Source of the DNA: Ruminococcus sp. HUN007
Lineage (GTDB): Bacteria; Bacillota; Clostridia; Oscillospirales; Ruminococcaceae
DNA: 64,000 nucleotides
Assembly: GCF_000712055.1 (NCBI RefSeq)
Contig: NZ_JOOA01000002.1
Span: forward strand, 1,178,001 to 1,242,000
Direction of reading: 5' to 3'
Below, in pieces: positions 27,046-35,867 of this stretch. A program made the position numbers and the translations under genes. Under the pieces are notes generated by a model. It did no database searches. It was given only the letters and a program-made list of their open reading frames with translations, and was not told the DNA's origin. Positions within the stretch are counted from its first letter, which is position 1. Every line of letters starts with the position of its first letter.

Positions 27046-27101
27046 ATCATATCATCTTTATAGGTATTTGTCCAATACGTAATGACTATTGTTACCTATA
27101 G
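27046..27101 (-). promoter_or_regulatory. Sulfur-regulon promoter of importer operon 1
   Basis: Minus strand -35 TTGGAC (27070-27075), 18-nt spacer, -10 TATGAT (27046-27051). A CTATA motif lies in the spacer and a CTATAGGTAA box at 27092-27101 lies just upstream of the -35. Confidence 0.75.
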
Positions 27102-27156
27102 ATTAAAACTATTAGAAATACTGTTATCAGACGGCAGGTGCCATTACCTTTTTGCG

Positions 27157-27315
27157 GCGAAGGAGGCTGGTAACGAGTCGGTTACAAACTGTAACCAACT
27201 GAAATTAAAGTCACCTAAAGACGGAAAGAGATATGCTACCGATGTCGCAAATACAGAGCAGCTTCTCCGCATAATACAGTCCGTTCCTTCAAAGAAAGCT
27301 GAACCTTTTAAAATG
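27157..27315 (+). pseudogene. Fragment of a phage-type Bro-N antirepressor gene
   Basis: The plus-strand frame reads TNCNQLKLKSPKDGKRYATD and then VANTEQLLRIIQSVPSKKAE, the end of a BRO-N / phage antirepressor N-terminal domain. No start or domain beginning is present. It is preceded by GGTGCCATTACCTTTTT, the tail of the paired-hairpin repeat, suggesting the repeat truncated this gene as it did the GNAT gene. Confidence 0.55.
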
Positions 27316-27343
27316 CCATCTCATTTCATTCTGAGATGGCATT
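27312..27343. terminator. Hairpin terminator
   Basis: 12-bp stem AATGCCATCTCA / TGAGATGGCATT with an 8-nt loop; second of two hairpins downstream of nifH. Confidence 0.6.
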
Positions 27344-27371
27344 CGTCTTTCAGCGACCAGACAGAAACGGT

Positions 27372-27410
27372 CCCGGACACATGTGTTTATGAGTCCGGGA
27401 CTGTTTCTTT
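27372..27410 (-). terminator. Hairpin downstream of nifH-like gene
   Basis: GTCCCGGAC / GTCCGGGAC stem with a 14-nt loop, 43 nt past the nifH-like stop. Confidence 0.6.
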
Positions 27411-27446
27411 GATCTATATGATTTGCATTTATGGAAATTGCCTTGA

Positions 27447-28310
<864 letters not shown>

Positions 28311-28409
28311 TCACCTTTCATTATTTATCGTTTCGTAAAACTGATTTTTCACGTTATCAGTGCAGGGAATTCACCGCTGACACTGTTTCCTGTCTGCTCA
28401 TTAAAAAGA

Positions 28410-28465
28410 TACTGTACCGCCGCGAGCAGAGTATGCGGCGGCACAGCTGCAGGGATCTGTCCCTG
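28410..28465 (-). promoter_or_regulatory. Hairpins between nifB- and nifH-like genes
   Basis: Minus strand: GCAGGGA/TCCCTGC, then CCGCCGC / GCGGCGG with an 11-nt loop, followed by TACAGTATCTTTTT. It resembles a partial terminator or RNA-processing site inside the operon; it would let nifH differ in level from nifX-nifB. No promoter is evident behind it. Confidence 0.45.
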
Positions 28466-28481
28466 CTTAACGGAGATGACT

Positions 28482-29357
28482 TTATCCGTGTGAGAACGTA
28501 TCCTTATGGGCTATACGTTTGAGATATATCTGGTCACCGAAATCCTTTTCGCCGGGAACGCCTATTGCATCCGCGCGGCAGCGCTGGCAGTGACGGAATA
28601 CATCAATATATTTCTGTGCCTTCGTTCTTGCAGCATCTATCTGAACACAGGACGGTTCAGGATAATCCTTAAGTTCATACTGAGGAATGAGCGGGATTAT
28701 ATTGTAAATGGATGCTCCCGCTTCTTTCACTGTGCGGGCGATGTCTTCAATGTGTTCATCGTTTATCCCGATGACAAGCACCGTGTTTACCTTGACCGTT
28801 ATGCCCGCAACACTGATTTTCCTTATGCCTTCAAGCTGATTTTTTATGAGGATCTCAGCTGCTTCCGTTCCCGTGTAGTGCCTGCCGTGCCAGAGTATTC
28901 CCCTGTTGAGTTTTGCACTGATCTCAGGATCGACCGCATTTACTGTGACTGTAAGTGAATCCACACCGGCACTTATTACGTCATCCGCTCTTTCAGAAAG
29001 CAGAAGGCCGTTTGTGCTCATGCACTTTACAAGTCCGGGAAATCTGTTTCCTATAAGTCTGAAGGTTTCAAGTGCGTAGTCTGAAGCCAGAGTATCACCC
29101 GGTCCGGCAATGCCTGCGACCTTTATTTCCGGACAGAGTTCCAGTGATTTACTTACTGCCTCCACCGCCTCATCCGGTGTGATCACCGCCGAAGCAACTC
29201 CGGGACGCTGTTCGTAGTCATTTATACGTCTGTCACAGAAACGGCATTCTATATTACATGTAGGACAGACCGGAAGATGTATTCTTCCTGTGGATCCTTT
29301 CTTTCCCCTTGCGTAGCAGGGGTGTTTTGTTGTCAGCTCTTCGTAGGGGATCGCCAT
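28482..29357 (-). CDS. NifB-like radical SAM cofactor-maturation protein (MarB-like)
   Basis: 291 aa from ATG 29357 (GGAGGTG upstream; the ATG at 29372 lies too far inside the previous gene). Radical SAM motif C34-x3-C38-x2-C41 in CPTCNIECRFCDR, plus the extra NifB cysteines C14 in HPCY and the C-terminal HCQRCRADAIG. NifB fuses two [4Fe-4S] clusters into the carbide-containing 8Fe-9S precursor of nitrogenase-type cofactors. Its presence means the D/K proteins here probably carry a NifB-derived cluster, unlike chlorophyll or F430 reductases. It has no fused NifX domain. Confidence 0.9.
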   Translation of the reverse strand: MAIPYEELTTKHPCYARGKKGSTGRIHLPVCPTCNIECRFCDRRINDYEQRPGVASAVITPDEAVEAVSKSLELCPEIKVAGIAGPGDTLASDYALETFRLIGNRFPGLVKCMSTNGLLLSERADDVISAGVDSLTVTVNAVDPEISAKLNRGILWHGRHYTGTEAAEILIKNQLEGIRKISVAGITVKVNTVLVIGINDEHIEDIARTVKEAGASIYNIIPLIPQYELKDYPEPSCVQIDAARTKAQKYIDVFRHCQRCRADAIGVPGEKDFGDQIYLKRIAHKDTFSHG

Positions 29358-29704
29358 CTGTCCACCTCCCACAGTCTGTCACTTAATATCTTTTCCAGAA
29401 GCGGCTCAATGAGAAACGGAGATTCATATACTGTAAATCCGCGGCTTTCCATCTGAGCTGATGCTCCCTCGCCTATCTTTGCAACAAGTATTGCCTGAAC
29501 ATCCTTAAGTACATCTGCCACCCTGTCAAATGAAGATTCGCGGTGGAACTGTCCTTCACATACGCGTTCTGAATTTCGCGTATCAACATAATTACAGGTG
29601 TTGTTTTCCGTATCAAGGTCAACTATGTAAAACCTGTCAGCATGACCAAAATGCTGGTTTACGACCTTGCCGTCCGATGAGGCAATTGCTAACCTGTATG
29701 TCAT
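29333..29704 (-). CDS. NifX/NafY-like cofactor-binding protein
   Basis: 123 aa. Dinitrogenase iron-molybdenum cofactor-binding fold: starts YRLAIASSDGKVVNQHFGHA with the conserved HFGHA, and contains DVQAILVAKIGEGASAQME. Such proteins bind or ferry NifB cofactor. First gene of the operon, overlapping the nifB-like gene by 25 nt. AAGGAG site; promoter of TTGGAC type. Confidence 0.88.
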   Translation of the reverse strand: MTYRLAIASSDGKVVNQHFGHADRFYIVDLDTENNTCNYVDTRNSERVCEGQFHRESSFDRVADVLKDVQAILVAKIGEGASAQMESRGFTVYESPFLIEPLLEKILSDRLWEVDRWRSPTKS

Positions 29705-29735
29705 TATATCGCTCCTTTTTGATTGGTATGGTTTG

Positions 29736-29766
29736 ATTATACACTAAGCCTATAGGTTTTGTCCAA
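29736..29766 (-). promoter_or_regulatory. Sulfur-regulon promoter of nifX-nifB-nifH operon
   Basis: Minus strand -35 TTGGAC (29761-29766), 19-nt spacer, -10 TATAAT (29736-29741) with an extended TG. A CCTATAGG palindrome sits inside the spacer. Confidence 0.75.
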
Positions 29767-29983
29767 TACAGGTTTCCGAGATAGTGTTCTAGGAAAAGCC
29801 GATAGCTGTCTGTCTTTCTTATTTCTATACTATATTACTGCCCTCGCTGCAGACCTGTGACAGTTTGATCAGAATACCGGATCTGCCCGAAGATCATGAA
29901 GCTGTATCTGAACAGATCAGCATTTCGGGGCAAAACAGTGCTGCATCTCGGAAAAATCTATAATGCTTAATATCAATTTGGTA
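29767..29983. other. Divergent intergenic region between nifX-like and binding protein 2 genes
   Basis: No gene seen. It separates two divergent TTGGAC promoters. It holds GTGTTCTAGG, an ATAGTGTTC motif and a scrap of the intergenic repeat (GATCAGCATTTCGGGGC). Confidence 0.4.
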
Positions 29984-30013
29984 TTGGACAAACAAAATAC
30001 AAGCAGTTAAAAT
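29984..30013 (+). promoter_or_regulatory. Sulfur-regulon promoter of binding protein 2
   Basis: TTGGAC (in TATTGGACA), 18-nt spacer, TAAAAT, 45 nt ahead of the start codon. Confidence 0.7.
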
Positions 30014-30057
30014 AGAAACATGATCCGGATCAAAAATATAAAAAGGAACTGATAAAA

Positions 30058-31137
30058 TTGAAAATTACAGAAAAAATACTCTCCGGTGCCCTTGCACTGA
30101 CAGTCGCTCTGACAGCCTTCACCGGATGTTCTTCATCTTCAGAAAATGCAGCAGAGCAGAACACGGAGAAGAAAAAGTTCAATCTGGGACATCTTAACTC
30201 CACAGCACATCTTCTCGGATTCGTCGCAAAGGAGGAAGGCTTCTTCGACGAAGAGGGACTCGACGTAACACTTACACAGCTGACAAGTTCGACAGAACTG
30301 GTAAACAGCCTTGAATCAGACAAGCTCGATGCAATACTGCTCGGTGCATTCGGCGGAATGGCCTTTCAGAGCAGCGGGCACGACATAACATACTTCGGCG
30401 GTGCCATGACAAACGGCCACGGCTACATCATCAAACCGGAAAAGGCAAAGGGATTTGAACGCGGAGACGTAAATATGCTGAAGGGCAAAAACGTTGCCGT
30501 AACAAAGAACTCCACGGACGATCTTGAACTCCAGATTCTTCTGAAGGACAAAGGAATTGAGATCGGTGAAGGTCCTGACAAGGTGAACATAATCTACTTT
30601 GATTCACAGAAAGACTCATACGCCGCACTTCTCAACGACAATATTGACGCAACACACGTTTACTCACCGTATGCATCTCTCGGACAGCGCCAGGGATATT
30701 CGCTGGTCTACTACGATGTGGACTTTGACATTTTCGAAAACATTCCGTGCTGCCGTCAGACTGCAAAAACGGAAGATCTTAAAAACGACAAGGACACTTA
30801 TGTTGCGTTTGAAAGAGCTATGATAAAAGCGTATAAGTTCTATCAGGAAAACGAAGCTGAAACAATTGAAGACGTAAAGAAGTACATCAACATTGAAGAA
30901 GACGACATTAAAGTTGAAGTTTACGGCGGATTCAGTTCATCCAATCCTGACCCGGACCGCCTTGCAACGATAAACGTAAAGGACCGCGCAGTTGACGTCG
31001 GCATTTACAAGGATTTTGACATAGAATCACACATAAATACTGAAATATATGACGAAGCACTAAGCAGCATTCTGAAGGAAAATCCTGATGATGCCATTTA
31101 CAAATCACTTAAGGAACATTTTGATAAATACCAGTAA
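30058..31137 (+). CDS. Substrate-binding lipoprotein 2 (SsuA/NMT1-like), orphan
   Basis: 359 aa from a TTG start with AAAAGGAAC upstream. Lipobox FTGC. Very close in sequence to binding protein 1 through the mature domain (NLGHLNSTAHLLGFVAKEEG; ITYFGGAMTNGHGYIIKPEK), including IPCCRQTAKTEDL. No ATPase or permease gene is linked, so it probably shares importer 1 or 2. Own promoter and own terminator. Confidence 0.88.
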   Translation: MKITEKILSGALALTVALTAFTGCSSSSENAAEQNTEKKKFNLGHLNSTAHLLGFVAKEEGFFDEEGLDVTLTQLTSSTELVNSLESDKLDAILLGAFGGMAFQSSGHDITYFGGAMTNGHGYIIKPEKAKGFERGDVNMLKGKNVAVTKNSTDDLELQILLKDKGIEIGEGPDKVNIIYFDSQKDSYAALLNDNIDATHVYSPYASLGQRQGYSLVYYDVDFDIFENIPCCRQTAKTEDLKNDKDTYVAFERAMIKAYKFYQENEAETIEDVKKYINIEEDDIKVEVYGGFSSSNPDPDRLATINVKDRAVDVGIYKDFDIESHINTEIYDEALSSILKENPDDAIYKSLKEHFDKYQ

Positions 31138-31156
31138 TGAAAAAGCAATAAAGAAA

Positions 31157-31200
31157 ACAGGCATGCCGTTTTATTTACGAAACAGCGTGCCTGTTTTTTG
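31157..31200 (+). terminator. Terminator of binding protein 2
   Basis: AACAGGCAT ... TGCCTGTTTTTT stem with a long interrupted loop and a T6 tract. Confidence 0.75.
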
Positions 31201-31206
31201 TTCTGC

Positions 31207-31294
31207 TAAGGGAACATTGATTTAATCGCAAATCCGGCTTCGCCCCGTACCCCTGCGCTGATTTAAGAATAAATCAGCGCTTCACTAAGTACTT
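31207..31294. repeat. Intergenic hairpin repeat, copy 4
   Basis: GGGAACATTGATTTAAT ... GGCTTCGCCCC ... GCGCTGATTT/AAATCAGCGC. Same outer and core motifs as 506-622. Confidence 0.6.
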
Positions 31295-31300
31295 AGTTTT

Positions 31301-31374
31301 CCCTATACCCTTTACTAATAATTCAATATTGGACAAACATCAGGTAATACTATAAAATATATAAGTGTTATAGG
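31301..31374 (+). promoter_or_regulatory. Sulfur-regulon promoter of first NifD/K-like pair
   Basis: TTGGAC (31329-31334), 18-nt spacer, TAAAAT (31353-31358). CCCTATACCC lies upstream of the -35 and GTTATAGG follows the -10. Confidence 0.75.
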
Positions 31375-31401
31375 TTAAACTAATATGAAAGGAAAATCAT
31401 T

Positions 31402-33010
31402 ATGGCTACCAAAAGAATCAACCTTGATCTCCCTTCGGTGGAAAAACCGCGAACTGAGACTTGGTACTATCATTTCATGGAACGGTACAACAGGCGACCT
31501 TCTCAAAGAATCAGACTACGAAGGAAGAAGTGAAAAGAACTCCGGAAAAGGCGGCTGCTGCGGAAAAAAGGGTGAAGGATGTAAGCTCTGCGAACTGAAT
31601 CTTCCTTTTACACAGCAGACAATGTGCTGCCACGCAATAATAGAGACACAGGTTTCAAACATTACGGACTGCGTACTTGTTGAACACTCCCCTATCGGAT
31701 GTTCAGCACGTCTTCCGAGAATAAACATCACCTACAACCAGACTCTTGCAAGACGAGGCAAGGAACCTCAGACAATAAGAGTTTTAAGCACAAATCTTCA
31801 GGAAAACGACATGGTTTTCGGTGCAACAGCAAAACTTAAGAAAACCATCCGTGAGGCATATGAACGCTACTCGCCGAAAGCAATCTTCGTCGCACTTGCC
31901 TGTACAACGGCGATCATCGGTGAGGACATTGTAAGTACTTCTTCCGAACTTCAGGAAGAACTCGGAATACCGGTGATCCCGCTCGAATGTGAAGGCTTCC
32001 GCAGCAAGCACTGGAGCACTGGCTTCGACATTGCACAGCATGCAGTACTCAGAAGCATTGTAAAGAAAAAGCCGGAAAAGAAGCAGAAGGATCTTATCAA
32101 TATTTTCGCTCTCTACGGCTCCGATTATTTCACTCCTCTGTTAAAGCCTCTGGGACTCAGAGTCAACTACATAATCGACGGTGCAGACTATGACGGAATA
32201 GCACAGAGTTCAGAAGCAGCAGCTACAACGACATTCTGCCACACACTCGGCTCATATTTTGCAACAGTACTTGAAGAAAAATTCGGTGTTCCGCAGATCC
32301 ACGCACCAATGCCGTACGGATTCAAGGGTACGGACGAATGGCTCAGGGCAGTTGCCAGAGTTACAGGCAGGGAAGACATCATCGAAGACTACATAAAATC
32401 GGAACACGAAAGAGTTCTACCGAAAATAAACGAACTCCGTGAAAAACTGAAAGGCCTCAAGGGATATGTTGCAACAGGTTCAGCTTACGCTCATGCTGTT
32501 ATCTCGGTTCTGAGAGAACTCGGAATACAAATCGACGGTTCGCTTGTTTTCCATCATGACCCTGTTTACGACAGCGGTGACCCGAATGAAAACTCACTCA
32601 AACATATAAACGACACATACGGTGAAATACCGGACTACACTGTCAGCAAAACTCAGCAGTTCCAGCTTTTCGGACTTTTAAAGCGTGTGCAGCCTGACTT
32701 TATAGTTATAAGACACAACGCGATCGCACCGGTGGCTATAAGAATGGGAATTCCGTCACTTCCTGTCGGCGACGAACACATGACAGTCGGCTACGACGGA
32801 ATGATAAGACTCGGTGAAGCGATCCTTGAAATTCTTTCAAGAAAGAAATTCGGTAAAGCTCTTAAGGAACACGTAAAACTTCCTTACACTGACTGGTGGC
32901 TTTCACAGGAGGATCCTTTCATAATTGCAAAGCATCCTGAAATAATCGACGAAGCACCGGACAGATTCACGGCAAAAAAGAAAAAACGGAGTGGAAAGAA
33001 AAATGGCTGA
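31402..33010 (+). CDS. NifD-like subunit, copy 1 (group IV / MarD-like), with 5' frame disruption
   Basis: About 535 aa. P-cluster-type cysteines are present: CELNLPF, VEHSPIGC and ACTTAIIGED; the cofactor cysteine matches NifD C275 in TTFCHTLGSYFA. The NifD cofactor histidine position is Gly (VGDEHM), with a His three residues on. The likely start is ATG 31402 (AAGGAA upstream), reading MATKRINLDLPSVE, which aligns gaplessly to copy 2 (MSTRKINLSMSECS) if one A of the A5 run at about 31441-31445 is dropped. As given, that frame shifts, and only an upstream ATG at 31385 with a poor site reads through. It overlaps the K-like gene by 8 nt. Forms a heterotetramer with K and is fed electrons by the H protein; likely reduces C-S bonds rather than N2. 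Confidence 0.85.
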
Positions 33011-34346
33011 AAATAAAAAGAAGAAATCATCAAGTATAACTCATGCAAGATACGGCTGTGCCATTGGTGCAGTAAATACAGTAAACGCGATCAGGCGTGC
33101 GATACCGATCGCAAACTGCGGACCGGGATGTGCTGACAAGCAGTTTATCACACTTTCCTTCAGCAACGGATTCCAGGGCGCTGACTACGCCGGCGGCGGT
33201 GCAGTGCCGAGTGTAAACACCGGTGAAAATGAAATAGTTTTCGGCGGAAGCAAAAAACTTGAATCGACACTGAAATCCGCATTCAAAATAATGGACGGTG
33301 ATCTTTTCGTAGTACTCACCGGATGTGCACCTTCACTTATCGGTGATGACGTAGGAGCAATAGTAAGAAAATACAAAAAGGAAGGCTATCCGGTCGTATT
33401 CGCCGACGCTGCCGGATTCCGCGGCAACAATCTTATAGGTCACGAATCAGTTGTAAAAGCTATCATCGAGCAGTATGTCGGGGATGTAAAAACCGAAAAA
33501 ACAAAAGGACTTGTAAACCTGTGGGCCGACATTCCGTACTTCGATACGAACTGGAAAGGCAATTACAGCGAGCTTAAAAGAATACTCGAAGGTGCCGGAT
33601 TAAAGGTCAACGTTCTTTTCGGAACAGATTCCGAAGGTGTAAAGAGCTGGAAGAAGATCCCGAAAGCACAGTTCAACCTGGTAGTCTCACCATGGGTAGG
33701 TTTAAGTACTGCCGAACTCCTTGAAGAAAAATACGGCCAGCCGTACCTCCACATTCCTGTAGTACCGGTCGGTGAAAAGGAAACGACTGCTTTCATAAGA
33801 AAGGTAGTTGAATTTGCGGGAATCGACAATAAAAAGGCTGAAAAATTCATTGCAAAGGAAACTGCTGATTATTACTACTACTACGAACATATTTCCGAAT
33901 TCATTTCAGAATACTGGTTCGGCCTGCCGGCTCGTTTTCTCATTGCTGCAGATGCCCAGACCACACTCGGCATCTCAAAGTTCCTGACAGATCAGATAGG
34001 TCTTATTCCTGCAAAGGTGATCATTTCGGACAATACCCCTCAGAAATACCGCGAAGCGATCGCTGAGGAGTTTAGAAACATTTCCAATGACACGAGCATT
34101 GACGTTGATTTCATCGAGGACGGATACACAATAGAAAAGGAATTCGACGAAGCCGACTACGGTTTCGGCAAGCCGCTCTTCCTTGCAACAAGCTGGGACC
34201 TTGACGTGGTAAGAAAACATAACGGTCTTTTCGTTCCGGTCGGAACACCGAACAACTTTGAAGTTGTTCTCAACCGTACTTACTACGGATATCGCGGTGC
34301 TCTTACACTGCTTGAAAAAATATACTCTGAAGTTGTCAGAGGTTAA
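33003..34346 (+). CDS. NifK-like subunit, copy 1 (MarK-like)
   Basis: 447 aa from ATG 33003 (GGAAAG upstream; MAENKKKKSSSITHARYGC aligns with copy 2). P-cluster-type cysteines are in RYGCAIGAV, NCGPGC and LTGCAPSLIGDD, and the family motif GENEIVFGG is present. It overlaps the D-like gene by 8 nt (ATGGCTGA), giving translational coupling. Partner subunit of the D-like protein. Confidence 0.88.
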   Translation: MAENKKKKSSSITHARYGCAIGAVNTVNAIRRAIPIANCGPGCADKQFITLSFSNGFQGADYAGGGAVPSVNTGENEIVFGGSKKLESTLKSAFKIMDGDLFVVLTGCAPSLIGDDVGAIVRKYKKEGYPVVFADAAGFRGNNLIGHESVVKAIIEQYVGDVKTEKTKGLVNLWADIPYFDTNWKGNYSELKRILEGAGLKVNVLFGTDSEGVKSWKKIPKAQFNLVVSPWVGLSTAELLEEKYGQPYLHIPVVPVGEKETTAFIRKVVEFAGIDNKKAEKFIAKETADYYYYYEHISEFISEYWFGLPARFLIAADAQTTLGISKFLTDQIGLIPAKVIISDNTPQKYREAIAEEFRNISNDTSIDVDFIEDGYTIEKEFDEADYGFGKPLFLATSWDLDVVRKHNGLFVPVGTPNNFEVVLNRTYYGYRGALTLLEKIYSEVVRG

Positions 34347-34358
34347 TATAAATATATG

Positions 34359-34390
34359 CAGCTCTGCTCATTTGCAGAGCTGTTTTTTTA
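34359..34390 (+). terminator. Terminator of first D/K pair
   Basis: CAGCTCTGC / GCAGAGCTG stem, 6-nt loop, T7 tract. Confidence 0.85.
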
Positions 34391-34485
34391 CATCTGCTAT
34401 ATGATCTTTTACATAGTCTCAGGAATCAGCAGATCATGTCTGCATCCTGCATACCGGCTGATATTTATGTATAGATATCAAAGGA

Positions 34486-34520
34486 CCGTCACCGTTTACG
34501 TTACGGTGACGGTTTATTTT
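34486..34520. terminator. Terminator of second D/K pair (convergent)
   Basis: CCGTCACCGT / ACGGTGACGG 10-bp perfect stem with an 8-nt loop between the convergent K-like genes; T-rich on the plus-strand side, shorter T run on the minus side. Confidence 0.7.
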
Positions 34521-34526
34521 TATTGA

Positions 34527-35867
34527 TCATCTGCTGCCCATTGCCGCAGTATAGACTTTTTCGATAAGTGTCAGTGCACCACGGTAGCCGACATAGCTTC
34601 TGTTCAGTACAACTTCATTTGCTGAAGGAGCTGAGGTTTCGATAAGAGTGAGTCCCTTATCTTTAGCAAGCTGCTTCTCCCAGGAGCTTCCGAAGATCAC
34701 ACCTATCTCTGTTCCGAAATCAGTTTCCTTCAGCTGTTTTTCGATCCAGTAGCCGTCCGTTTCAAAATCCGGCTCGACCGACAAACCGTCTTCCGTAAGA
34801 TTATGATATACATCGCGTATGCTTTCACGGTACTTTTCCGGAGGGTTATCAGTAATTATGTTCTTTAGCGGCACAAGTCCGAGCTGGTCAGAAAGGAACT
34901 TTGTAAGTGCCGTATTGTATGTACTGTCACCTACAACCGCAAACTTCGACGGAAGTCCGAACCAGTACTGCGAGAAGAAAGCTGAAAAATGTTCAATGAA
35001 ATCATAATACTGCTTTGCTTCCTCTTTAATGAAGTTCTCCGACTTTGATTTTTCGATGCCGGCGAATTCCACCACCTTGCGCAGAAATTCAGTTGTTGCT
35101 TCCTCACCAATCGGGATGACCGGAATGTGCAGATATTTCTGACCGTATTTCTTTTCGAGATGTTTAACTGTTTTAAGTCCGACCCACGGAGAAATCAGCA
35201 GATTGAAAGCCGCCTTCGGGATGTTCTTCCAGCTTTCACTTCCCTTGCTGAGCGATCCGAAAAGAATATTGACTTCAAATCCTGCACCTTCAAGAACACG
35301 CTTTATCTCAGAATAATCACCTCTCCAGAACGGATCGAAATACGGTGTCTCGAACCAGAGATTAATAAGCTTTTTACGTTTCCTGCCCTTAAAGTCTCCC
35401 ACAAACTGATCTATGATCGCTATCGAGATCTGTTCATGTCCGTAAAGATTATTACCCTTGAACCCTGCTGTCGAAGCATTTACGATGTTATAGCCCTTAT
35501 TCCTGTATTTACGCACTACGGAATCAACATCATCGCCGACAAGTTCACCTGAACATCCGGTCAGTATTACAAACAGATCACCTTTCATGATCTTCAGCGT
35601 GGATTTTACAAGTGTGTCAAGCTTTTTAGCTCCTCCGAACACCACCTCATTTTCTCCGAGGTTCACACTTGGAATATTCCCTGCTGCGGGATACACTGAT
35701 CCCTGTGAAGCGGTCGTAATGATACCGGCCTGTTTTCCGACACAGCCCGGACCGCAGTTTGCTATCGGAACTGCTCCCGGTATAGCAGCAACGGAAAATA
35801 CCGCTCCTATCGCACAGCCGTAACGCGGATGTGTTATTGTGTTTGTTCTTTTGATATTGTCAGCCAA
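34527..35867 (-). CDS. NifK-like subunit, copy 2
   Basis: 446 aa from a TTG start (35867) with AAGGAGAAA upstream; 8-nt overlap with the D-like stop, the same arrangement as copy 1. P-cluster-type cysteines C18 (RYGCAIGAV), C38/C42 (NCGPGC) and C105 (LTGCSGELVGDD). Similar to copy 1 along its length (SITHARYGC vs TITHPRYGC; ALTLLEKIYSE vs ALTLIEKVYTA) but clearly diverged. Pairs with the D-like copy 2. Confidence 0.88.
   Translation of the reverse strand: MADNIKRTNTITHPRYGCAIGAVFSVAAIPGAVPIANCGPGCVGKQAGIITTASQGSVYPAAGNIPSVNLGENEVVFGGAKKLDTLVKSTLKIMKGDLFVILTGCSGELVGDDVDSVVRKYRNKGYNIVNASTAGFKGNNLYGHEQISIAIIDQFVGDFKGRKRKKLINLWFETPYFDPFWRGDYSEIKRVLEGAGFEVNILFGSLSKGSESWKNIPKAAFNLLISPWVGLKTVKHLEKKYGQKYLHIPVIPIGEEATTEFLRKVVEFAGIEKSKSENFIKEEAKQYYDFIEHFSAFFSQYWFGLPSKFAVVGDSTYNTALTKFLSDQLGLVPLKNIITDNPPEKYRESIRDVYHNLTEDGLSVEPDFETDGYWIEKQLKETDFGTEIGVIFGSSWEKQLAKDKGLTLIETSAPSANEVVLNRSYVGYRGALTLIEKVYTAAMGSR

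Noticed and set aside
30030-30323. Minus-strand ORF covering the binding protein 2 signal region
   Set aside because: Antisense of a clear lipoprotein gene with its own start and promoter.
31385-31401. ATG at 31385 as the start of NifD-like copy 1
   Set aside because: Weak ribosome binding site, and the encoded N-terminus does not match copy 2, whereas ATG 31402 does if one A is removed.
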